Shown here piece after piece: positions 46,701 through 54,518 of a stretch of 64,000 bases of DNA. The stretch is taken from NCBI GenBank assembly GCA_015143295.1, contig CM026560.1:1242501-1306500 (forward strand), written 5' to 3'. The stretch's first letter is position 1, and every line of letters begins with the position of its first letter. The position numbers and the translations under genes were made by a program. The notes below the pieces were generated by a model that worked only from the letters and a program-made list of their open reading frames with translations, did not search any database and was not told where the DNA came from. The DNA is from Tetracentron sinense. Lineage: Eukaryota; Streptophyta; Magnoliopsida; Trochodendrales; Trochodendraceae.

Positions 46701-47495
46701 CTTAGTAATGGATTCAATCGTCTTTGGTTCCTAGGTCAGTAACCTGTTAGAAACACCACGGCATGGGAGCAGCAAGATTTGGAAGCAGGAATTGATGTAG
46801 CAAGTAGGAGCTTAGTGTGACTTAAAACAGTAAGAATCACCAAACAAAAACAGAATTTCAATAAGAAAACTACTAATAGTAAACTTAGAATTCTAAAGTA
46901 GGGAGTCCTTGGTGCAAGAATCCACATATTAAGAAACAACTTTTCTCACAAGCATAATATTAAATTAAAAGGATAGAGACCCACTTATTAATAAAGCAAT
47001 GCAGCAATAACCAATCTTTATTAAAAGCAATGTTTCAGTATTTATTTTGTAAACTATGTATACATAGTATACAAAATAAATAAAAAGCAACAGTAAGTAC
47101 TGAGTTTACCTGTGCTCATCCTCTGTCCAAGCTATCCCCTTTCGACGTTCTTGCTCCAATCTCAATGCCTTCCCTCCATGACTGGAATCATTCTGAAAAT
47201 TCCCAAAGTGGCCACCCATTTTACCGGCCCCATCCTCACCTGCATGGTCTGTTGAATCATCCGAAGAAGAAACATAGCAAGGCGAAGGCACATTGCCAGA
47301 CTCAATGCTTTTAATATCTTCAACTAAGAGCTCATAATGATGTTGGATCTCAGCTAGGGTTTTCCCTGGTACATCTGCAGCAATCTTCTCCCATCGATCC
47401 GAAGAATCCTCGGGATGGATTGCCAAGGCATTCTCAAATGCCTTCTCCTGCTCCCTACTCCACAAGGAGCTATAATCCTTCTCATCTGCTGTCAT
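31775..47495 (-). CDS. SRM1: SRM1/DIVARICATA-type MYB transcription factor, two exons
   Basis: Exon 1 is 47495-47110 and exon 2 is 32279-31775; the joined frame gives 296 residues, close to the roughly 298 of Arabidopsis SRM1. The start ATG at 47495 begins [16 protein letters not shown]. The first SANT repeat spans about residues 8-60 ([29 protein letters not shown]). The second begins [13 protein letters not shown] and is split at residue 129 by the intron (CAC AG|GTAAAC donor, AAACAG|G acceptor). It continues [18 protein letters not shown] and carries SHAQKYF at residues 161-167, the hallmark of this R-R-type class. The tail is Gly/Pro-rich and ends HTSAHR. Family members are nuclear DNA-binding regulators; SRM1 has been linked to salt stress and ABA signalling. 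Both exons are intact. The 14,830-bp intron is the unusual feature. Confidence 0.93.
32590..34315 (+). repeat. LTR-like tract, boundaries uncertain
   Basis: Starts near TGATGCGGACATCAG (32590), has TTTATAAATAG promoter-like boxes in a 63-bp tandem duplication (32998-33122), then a C-rich leader of low complexity (33290-33780) with repeated CCCTA/CCCCAGCC words, and ends near TGCCGCATCCA (34310). No TSD or internal domains were found, so a solo LTR is only a hypothesis. Confidence 0.4.
32998..33122. repeat. 63-bp tandem duplication with TATA boxes
   Basis: Units beginning CCTTTATAAATAGTTGTAAA at 32998 and 33061, with ACACATAATTTTTATGAATG-type words in each. Two potential TATA boxes are thereby placed 63 bases apart. 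Confidence 0.85.
34316..35334. other. Intron sequence without identified element
   Basis: AT-rich, with a short hairpin GCTAACCTC...GAGGTTAGC at 34455-34487. No coding or TE domain was recognised. Confidence 0.4.
35335..37111. mobile_element. TIR element, CTATGTTGC ends, near-perfect TSD
   Basis: Left end CTATGTTGCAAAGACACAGA, right end TCCGCGCAACATAG, with GACATGG/CCATGTC also inverted. Flanks are GGGAACAAT (35326-35334) and GGGACAAT (37112-37119), a 9/8-base match consistent with a TSD that lost one A. 1,777 bp, no transposase. A second decayed element with GTGTTTTAAATTTCG ... GACATTTAAAACCTTGA ends appears nested at about 36109-36962. Confidence 0.55.
37179..39829. mobile_element. Mutator-like element with long TIRs
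   Basis: Inverted arms of about 310 bp: the left starts GGGGATAGCTATAGACCACG (37179), the right ends with its complement at 39829. Homology runs inward through GTCGAT, ACCCCCAAATTTTGGAGC and GGTGAAGACTGTTGA-like blocks with indels. Long TIRs and TATATATAT on both sides fit a MULE that inserted into a (TA)n tract with a 9-bp TSD. The 2-kb interior has no MURA transposase. It holds a SINE (38476-38641) and an open frame at 37581-37835 of unknown origin. Confidence 0.8.
38476..38641 (+). mobile_element. tRNA-related SINE inside the MULE
   Basis: Has a Pol III A-box-like CGCCAGTGGTTGGGG and a B-box-like GGGATCAAATCCCC about 40 bases on, a unique body, and an A11 tail at 38631-38641. Possible short TSD GGGATC on both sides. 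About 165 bp, the size of plant SINEs. Confidence 0.7.
39830..39920. repeat. (TA)n microsatellite flank
   Basis: TATATA runs border the MULE at 37158-37178 and 39830-39851. Further (TA)n runs lie at 40626-40644 and 43464-43482 in the tandem duplicates. Confidence 0.8.
39921..40326 (-). mobile_element. Small Helitron on the minus strand
   Basis: On the minus strand the 3' end has the hairpin CACGTGC-ATC-GCACGTG, then CCACCCG and CTAG followed by T (39921-39924 and 39920). The 5' end is TCTTTACTATTATAAT, present twice (near 40326 and 40197) because the terminal 128 bp is tandemly duplicated. The inner copy is preceded by A, as Helitrons require. About 280 bp without the duplicate. An arm of the CACGTG MITE family is nested at about 39965-40003. 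Confidence 0.6.
40071..40326. repeat. 128-bp tandem duplication of the Helitron 5' end
   Basis: Units at 40071-40198 and 40199-40326 both begin AGATAGATGAGG and contain TTCAGGCTA(T/C)GCCTGCCTCTCC. They differ by a handful of bases. Confidence 0.85.
40332..40600. repeat. Diverged partial third copy of the intronic tandem repeat
   Basis: GCTTGCAAGTGGG, TCTTAATGGTCAA, AAGCCTCATTCTCGTAT, TTCATCAG and TTGTACCCACATCAG follow in the same order as in 43500-43740 but with many differences. It is an older copy preceding the 2.84-kb duplication, and its tail supplies the duplication breakpoint. Confidence 0.65.
40541..43380. repeat. 2.84-kb tandem duplication, copy 1
   Basis: Starts AATTTGTACCCACATCAG and ends at AGCTTAGTGTG. 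It retains the pre-insertion site of the hAT MITE (AGTCCATGCTGG, about 41186) and lacks about 49 bases present in copy 2 at 43540-43588. Contains no coding exon. GA-rich run at 43128-43146. Confidence 0.9.
43381..46820. repeat. 2.84-kb tandem duplication, copy 2, with MITE
   Basis: Repeats copy 1 in direct orientation, ending CTTAGTGTGA at 46820. The extra length over copy 1 is explained by the 523-bp MITE plus its 8-bp TSD and by small indels. Sequence identity looks well above 90% by eye. Confidence 0.9.
44079..44601. mobile_element. hAT-type MITE with 8-bp TSD
   Basis: Ends TAGGGTTGTCAATGAGCCGA and the complement of CGTTGACACCCCTA form imperfect TIRs; GAGCCGAGCTGAGC/GGCTCGGCTC words are inverted subterminally. 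Identical GTCCATAC flanks at 44071-44078 and 44602-44609. Copy 1 of the duplication lacks it, so the insertion postdates the duplication. Confidence 0.9.
46821..47105. repeat. Palindrome beside the MYB splice donor
   Basis: At 47039-47083 TTATTTTGTAAACTATGTAT-type sequence runs into ATACATAGTATACAAAATAA, a nearly perfect palindrome of about 42 bases centred near 47061, some 48 bases inside the intron from the donor. Confidence 0.7.
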
Positions 47496-48585
47496 CTACC
47501 CTTATTTGAATTTGCTCAAAAGGTTTTCATACACAGGGAGACAACTTGGAAGGGGACCCCAATAAGAGGGAAAAAGAAATATAGCAAATTACTCAGAAAT
47601 CTTGGCTAAAACACACATCCAAAACCATACAAGTATATGCAGAACATCTATCAAATCTTTTATTTTCTTTTCCTTTCCTTCTACATGGATGACCAAGACA
47701 CTAATGCAAAGGGATATCTAGATTTTCTAGAATAGAACTTGGAATTTGGATCTGAATTATTTCTGCAAGGGACATCAACACCAACTGATTAATTGGTAGA
47801 TTTAACTTATATTAGACAGGAAGACTTGTAAAAAAACATTTTTTTATTCAGGGATGCAGGAGTAGGAAGCAGATGTGGCAAGACAGAGAGACAAACAAAG
47901 AAAAACAAACAGACACACAAAAAGCTAAGGAACCTGCATACTAGGCCACCCCCAACAAAAATCACAAAGCCATGGAAGAAGAAGAAGAAGAATTGGATGG
48001 TGAATTGTTCAACATAAAGGAATTGGACTTCTAGAAAATGCCGACCAATTGACGAAAAGGGCAACAAAATTCAGTTAGATGATGATAAATATCTGAATAG
48101 AAAAAAACAAGATGTAATAAATATCTGAATGGAGCCAGAAAATAGTAATTAATAGTGACAGCAAATCCAATTGGTAGGCAATTAGGGTTTGGAATTGTGA
48201 GATATGAAAGAGACCGCAAAGAAACCAGACCCAAAAAACAAAAAAACCCAGATTTCTGTAATGGTTAAAAGGGGGGCTTCAAAATGGTGTTTCGGATTGC
48301 AAAAAAGAAACCCAATTACTTAAAATCCCTATCTTGATAAGCACTGTTCAACAGCACAGGTCCACAGAAAATTATCTTTTTAGAAACCACCCCAACTGTT
48401 TTACCCCATTTTTTTAAAGTAGAGATCCAGGTCCCCTTAATATCTGGTCTTCTTCTCCTGATCAAACCAAACACTAAAATCTCCATCATTTACAGATACT
48501 CTTTTCCTGTAATTGCTAAAATAAAAACACTAAAGCAGTCAAAAAAATTCACTTGCGGTGGACTAAATTCCAAACACCTCACCGT
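47496..48585 (-). promoter_or_regulatory. Upstream region of the MYB gene
   Basis: Mostly unique sequence between the ATG and the first repeat. It probably holds the 5' UTR and promoter, and a CTTCTTCTTCTTC pyrimidine tract (minus strand, near 47978-47992) common in plant 5' UTRs. No clear TATA box could be assigned. The duplicated segment starting at 48586 and element A lie 1.1-1.5 kb upstream of the ATG. Confidence 0.4.
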
Positions 48586-48988
48586 CTAAACTGTCAAAGC
48601 CATTCAATCAATGATACATAGTTTTTTAACCATGACAGTGAAACTCCACCTCAATATACCATTTTTTTGAGATCAAGATCCAAACAGTAAAACCCACTTC
48701 AGGATTCCTAGCTTTTTTAACCATGATTGCTGAAACTCCTCTCCAGTTTCCTTGCCTTTTTTTTACCGTTTAATCAAGGGCAGTGTAATTTCAGACACAA
48801 GAGGGGTGGTGTCCAAGAGGATTTTTGATTTTTTTTTTTTTTTTTTTTTTAAGGGAACACTAAACACACACACATACCCAAAAATAACTTAGAATCAAGA
48901 AGAGACTGGCCGAGTCGGGTTTACTCTAAATTTTTTTTTTCACAGCCACAAGACCGGTGGAGTTGTTTCATATTTAAAAAGCTTTAAA
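48586..48988. repeat. Host segment duplicated on both sides of element A, left copy
   Basis: CTAAACTGTCAAAGCCATTC through TATTTAAAAAGCTT. It matches 52106-52438 in direct orientation, except for an extra T-rich/SINE-like insertion at about 48830-48935 and small indels. Confidence 0.85.
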
Positions 48989-51900
48989 AAAATATCCGTA
49001 ATATTTGCTTAAAAGTACTTATTTTCACTATTATCTTTTGAGATATTGTCATACTCTATTATGTAAATTTTTAATTTTACAAATTTTTTACGTAAGGGTA
49101 GAACTCCATTGCATAACACACATTTCTGGTAAAAATTGTACATTTATATGAATTTAACATGTTTCTGAAAGCCTAAATTCAAAATTGTTTTTATGAATTC
49201 TCATTACGCGCTTTCATGTTTTAGGACCCAAAATTAGAAGAATTTTAGGAACTAAAAAATCAAAAGCAACCATCGAAGTCCTATTATTGAAAGCTAAAGG
49301 GCTAATATGCTACATCATCTAGAGACGAGTCAAGTATGAGTTGAGCTAGTGACTGAAGAAGACCAAATAATTAAAAAAATACATTTCCAACAGAAAGAAA
49401 CTCAATTGATAAATATTCTTTACAAGACAAAGAAATAAACAAACTTAACTAGCAAAGGCCAGGGAAAATCAACCCTTTGTTTCCTTTTGTTTGCTTTTAT
49501 TTTATAATTTTAAAACTCTAACCAATTTCCTCTCTAATTAATCCTAACCATTTATTCTTCTTCTATCTTAATCATCCATTTCAAATCCTTATTTTCTCTC
49601 TCACATGGCAACTATAATCCCACAATATCTTCTCATATTTTCTTTCCCCCTTTAACACTCTTTGAATTCTCCATTGTGTTAAAACCTTAATTTATTTCTC
49701 AACAAAATCCTAGCCATCCATATCTTATCTATCACCAAACCTTAATCATAGTCACTCATCTCTTTCTAAAAACCCTAACCCATTTTTGTAACTCTAATCT
49801 TTATAAAACCCTACCTACTCTCTATAAATATTCACCCCTCTCTCTCCCTTATAAATGGTTCTCTCCCTAATTTCTCTTCTCACATTTCTCTCACGTTCTC
49901 ACCCCTATGCCTAGGAGGAGAACTTCACCAACCTCTTTTTTTTCTCTCTTAACCTATTTTTTTTTCAACCTCATCTCAAAAACCTCACTCGGAACACTTG
50001 CAACTATGCTTTGTGTAAGTTTTCGATTGCTGAATTTTTCTTCTACGGATATATTACAAGTTCGATTAATTTTTGTAAGTGACTTTTATTTAATGCAATG
50101 AATGAATGTTTTTCTTATTTAATATTTTCATATCTCTTTATTTAATTTAGTGGTTTAATTTTATGTCATTTAATTGTTAGATCTTAATTACATCTCCCAA
50201 AATTGTTTTAAAATTTTCAAATAATCACCACTCTTATCTGTCCATTGTTTTACAATTAATTCTTCTTTTTGGTTTTTTTCTCTATACTAACTCCAAAGTT
50301 CACGAATGAGGATTCGACATCCGACACGATCCCTATACCATTCTCATGTGTTTGCAGGATTCAGATTAATTTAGTATTGATAGTAGGGTGATTCTAAACA
50401 ATGAAAAAATTCTACTATCACTCCACTAAGATGAAAGTTCTTTGTTTCAGAAATCAAGAACTATTACTTCAGTATGAGAAAAGCCTGATTGAACTCGTGA
50501 AAATGTTTAAATCCAAGAGATTCAATTGAAAGAGATATCAAATAAGAAAAACAATTAATAAAGAAATCATAAACATTAAAAAAATTCAATGGATTAAATC
50601 AAACTAACATGACCTCATTAAGAGAATTTCACCCTAACCAAAGTAAGGGATTGAGCAGTTCATACAAAGGAAAAACTAAAAGAATAATAAGAGAAATTCG
50701 AGAGTTGGGATCAGCACGAGCATGTGCAGAGTAATGGTGGGACGTCCGTACAACATGGATATATATATATATTTATTGCTCTTCCCTTTCTTTTTCTAAT
50801 TGATTTAGATTTTCTCCTTTTCGAAAATAGAAACATCAATATAGCACACTTCTTTTTTTCAATTCAAGATATTTCCATATTTGTTTATGCTATAATTACA
50901 TTCATCTCTATCTTGTTAAGATTCTTTACCTATGTGTGAGAGAATCTTTCTCCAATTGGTATTGGGCTTTGGCCTTGGGCTTTTGACTCTTTGACTTGAG
51001 ACTTTGCTTTATCTTCTCTAATCCTGAGAATAGTTTGAGTTAAGAATATTTTTTTGCCTTTTTGACTTTTCTTTATCTGTTGATTTCCATAGAAACTCTT
51101 TTCTCGAATTCTTTGTATAAAATTATATAAAATTCATAATCTATAAATGCGGGAGCAAGTTTAGAATATAGATTTTAAATCCTTGATTCAGACTAAAAAG
51201 TAATAAAATGTTATATAATAACTAGTTTGGAGTGTACTTTTGCACACTCATCAGTAGGGTTTTTTTTTTTTTTTTTGTAATGAGGGTGTTCGAGCCTTTT
51301 AGAGCACATGACTAATCCCCAGGAAACATACATGCCCATTCATCCACATGCACCAGGCAAGTAGGAACAAATCCCTGAGGGTGGGCCACAAGGGGAAGTG
51401 AATCGAAATTAGAACCACCCTTCCTGAGGCGTGGTCCTAGCCAACACACCAACCCCTGCAGTGAATAAGTGGTTGGTAGAGCGTGAGAGAATGAGTTGAC
51501 TAAGAGTAGGGTTAGGATTCCTCTTTTTAATTTTGAAAAACGAAACAAAAAAAGGTAAGGGGTTTTTCCGTGCCCATGTAGTTTGGCTTTATTCTCAAAA
51601 TAACCACCTTTTAAGAACCCTTCTTTGAATGCCCCCACACACATGTGAAGGAGTTCGTACATGCAAACTTTTTCCATTTTATCCAAATCATTTGAAGGAA
51701 AGACATTTGTGTCCCCTCCATTCTCATCAACCATAGAGAACTCCATTCACTCCTTATCAATAATAAAGTCACTTCGTTGATCAAGAAGAGTCCCCAAATA
51801 TTTCATTACTTATCGTTTCCGGCTGAGATTTCCACAAGAGAGTTTCGTTCGGCTAAACAACCACGATTGTGAGGGAACGCCATTAACAGAAAAAACACCA

Positions 51901-52105
51901 ACTTTCAAGGTTCGTAGGTTTTTTTTTAAAATAAATTAGTTTAACCTAATAAAAAAATGATTATAATCATTACATTTAAGATTTTAAACCTTAAGTCCTA
52001 TATTAGATGATTTTAAATATATTTTATTTGTATTTTTTTTATGATTTACTGTGTGCGGTTGATACTCAACAGTTGGGTGGATAGTAGTTGGGTCGATACT
52101 ACATA
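48989..52105. mobile_element. 3.1-kb repeat element A, unclassified
   Basis: Homologous over its length to 58312-61425. Begins AATATCCGTAATATTTGC and ends GTTGGGTCGATACT. It has promoter-like CTATAAATA (49821) and a pyrimidine-rich leader, resembling an LTR or a non-coding LTR-retrotransposon derivative (LARD-like), but I found no gag/pol, PBS or TG...CA boundaries. Embedded minus-strand SINE at 51255-51480 and a (TA)n at 50759-50770. The 144-codon frame at 51312-51746 runs through the SINE and is not credible as a gene. Confidence 0.65.
51255..51480 (-). mobile_element. SINE-like unit in element A
   Basis: The + strand starts with a T17 tract, then GAGGGTGTTCGAGCC. On the minus strand TTGGCTAGGACCACGCC and GGTGGTTCTAATTTCGATTC look like Pol III A and B boxes. 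The same insertion is present in element B (60596-60810), so it predates their divergence. Confidence 0.6.
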
Positions 52106-52438
52106 CTAAACTGTCAAAGCCATTCAATCAATGATACAAAGTTTTTTAACCATGACAGTGAATCTCAATATACTATTTTTTTGAGATCAAGATCCAAACA
52201 GTAAAACCCACTTCAAGATTCCTAGCTTTTTTAATAATGATTGCGGAAACTCCTCTCCAGTTTCCTTGCCTTTCTTTTTAACCGTTTAATCAAGGGCAGT
52301 GTAATTTCAGATACAAGAGGGGTGTGTCCAAGAGGAGTTATTTATTTATTTATTTTTTCGCATTTACTACAAATTTTTCTACAGCCGCAAGACTGGGTAC
52401 ACTTGGAGTTGTTTTATATTTAAACAGCTTAAAAAAGT
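52106..52438. repeat. Host segment duplicated on both sides of element A, right copy
   Basis: Direct repeat of 48586-48988: CTAAACTGTCAAAGCC, CCATGACAGTGAA, AAACAGTAAAACCCACTTCA, CCTCTCCAGTTTCCTTGCC all in order. Far longer than any normal TSD. Confidence 0.85.
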
Positions 52439-53039
52439 AAAAAACACAGAACGTTTGACATTTGGTGCCGCCCAGTTTTTTTTTGGTGCCACCCAGTTGA
52501 GTCTACGAAGATTTGGCAAAATCCTAGAATTAATAACAACCATCAAAATATAACACAAAGACAAATACTCAACTTAGTGCCATAGTAGACTATGTAGTCT
52601 AATTTACAGTCCTCATTGGTCAATCCCCTTTTTGCCACGTATCAATTGTAGTTAAAGATTTACTATAGTTAAGTAATCTAAGTTTGATTTTTAAAAAATA
52701 AAAATATTGACTTTATTTATTTTTTTAAGTGTAACCATAATTAAAAGAGTGTTAACAGAGACATCTGGTCATAGCATTAGACTTCTAATGCGAAGTGTGG
52801 GTAACATTCACCATGGGCTTGTCATAGTGATTGTGTATATCCCTTGGAAAATAATCACATCCTCGGTCGGTGACGTGAGGTGGGGCATCTTGGCCCCCTT
52901 TCAATGTCACGTGTCCATATTTTAACTCCCTTTAATTATGGTTAAGGTTTACTAACCCTTAGGATTCACTCATCTGCCCTTTGTTTTTAGAAAAAAAAAA
53001 AAAATTTAACTACTGGGTTAAAAATGAACCTAAGTTCAC
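52439..53039. mobile_element. Two CACGTG-family MITE copies
   Basis: Copy at about 52625-52770 (TTTGCCACGTATCAATTG, GTAACCATAATTAAAAGAG) and a better-preserved copy at about 52905-53035 (GTCACGTGTCCATATTTTAA, CTCCCTTTAATTATGGTTAAG). The rest is AT-rich with no gene. Confidence 0.5.
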
Positions 53040-54513
53040 GACAGGCAGCTTTGTTAGAGCAATGAGTAATAGTTTGCTTCTCGCTCGTGGAGCGAACTAT
53101 TGCTCATATTCCTTTGAGGAGGTATGATTTGAGTTCGAGTCTTGATGTGGCCATGCCCACCACGAGTTTTAACTCCCCAACTCCAAACCCTAGATAAAGG
53201 ATTAGCACCTAAAAAAAAAACATTCATAAATTTGTTGTTTTATTTTTTTTAAGATAATTTAAAAAAAGATAATGCTAAATCCACTATTTTCTTTTCTATT
53301 AAAAAAAATGCATTTTTTGATGAGCCTCAAGACCATATATTTTTGCCTTCTTGTTGAAAAAAGGGAAAAAAAATTGAATGAAAAGGGAATTTGACATAGC
53401 ATTAGGTTAAAAAAAGTAAAATAAAAGGTTAATTATATATTAGAACTCATCTTATCCTTAAATTACATATAAGTGCCTCTTTTTAAATAATTTCCTTCAA
53501 TTGACTCAACTTTCACATTATTGCACAAATCACGACCAGTGTTATCTTTTGCTAACGAACAATTATATTCTCACTTAAAATGTCCAAAACACACTTACTA
53601 ATAAGTCTATTCTTGGTTCTCCTTTTAAACCTGGCCTAACCCCCTTGAATATGAGCTCTTCCTTGCATTTGCAGCAGTAGCGGTGAAATACACAACCTCT
53701 CCATAGCTAAGTCAATATTAGAGCCTTGTCTAAGAAAAGAGAGACCACTAGATTCCCTACAGCCTACAAATACAGGAGATTTGAAGCTCATCATTCTTCC
53801 ATTGAAACGAACTACAGAGCACAGCCCTACAACTCACCAGCAGAAGAAACCTTGCAATTCACTAGACCGTGGCCAGACGGTAGGTAGTTTTTATACACAA
53901 TCTCTCCCTCCTTGCATCTTCTCTATTCTTGATTTTATTTATTTGAACTCTCAAAGAAAACTCAAGTGAATATACTGGCATTTCTCATTGAGGAAGATTT
54001 TTGTAGGTGTAGCTGAATGGGTTTCGAATGAATTTCTGCCGCTATCTGGCCTAAGTCCACGAAACTAAACCGTGCCAGTATTTTTTTCACCTCAGAGGAA
54101 AGTGAGAAGAGAAATGAGTAGAGTGAAGGAGAATCAAGTATGTAGTTGGGATAAGAGGAAGAAGAACAGAATAACAAACGGCTGATGGCGGCAGTCGGTA
54201 GACTACTGGACTAAGAGTGAACTGAGAATCTCGTATCCCTAATTTCTCATGTATTTCTGCCTTGTCCTCTCTAGCCTTAAATGATGACAGTTCACCCTTA
54301 TTTATAGCCAATCATGAAACCTGCCAATTCAGCAAAGGTTTTTTTGAGCTCTCAGCCACTAAGAATCTACCACATCAGTCATTAATAAGTCATCATGACC
54401 TCACACCTTAATAAGTGCTCTTCAGGTTAGTAATCAGTATGCCGAGATGGTCTAACTACTAACAAATTCTTCATGGACCCACCAAATCACAAAACCTAAT
54501 TCAACCCCCTAGG
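53040..54513. other. Intergenic with palindrome and LTR-like segment
   Basis: Inverted AATAGTTTGCTTCTCGCTCG...GCGAACTATT at 53068-53103 continues the AATAGTCC-type series. From about 53640 to 54330 the minus strand looks like an LTR promoter and leader (TATAAATAAGGGTGAACTGT near 54305), but no ends were found. Confidence 0.4.
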
Positions 54514-54518
54514 TTATA

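Larger units (their letters stand above)
32280..47109 (-). other. 14.8-kb intron of the MYB gene
   Basis: Bounded by GT at 47109-47108 and AG at 32281-32280 on the minus strand. Most of it is assignable repeat: an LTR-like tract, a 1.8-kb TIR element, a MULE, a Helitron and a tandem duplication. In orthologues I know the intron at this site is short, so the growth is presumably lineage-specific. Confidence 0.9.

Noticed and set aside
51312..51746. 144-codon open frame on the minus strand (and its counterpart at 60740-61066)
   Set aside because: It runs through a SINE-like unit with poly-T and into repeat DNA, has no domain, and is broken in the homologous copy.
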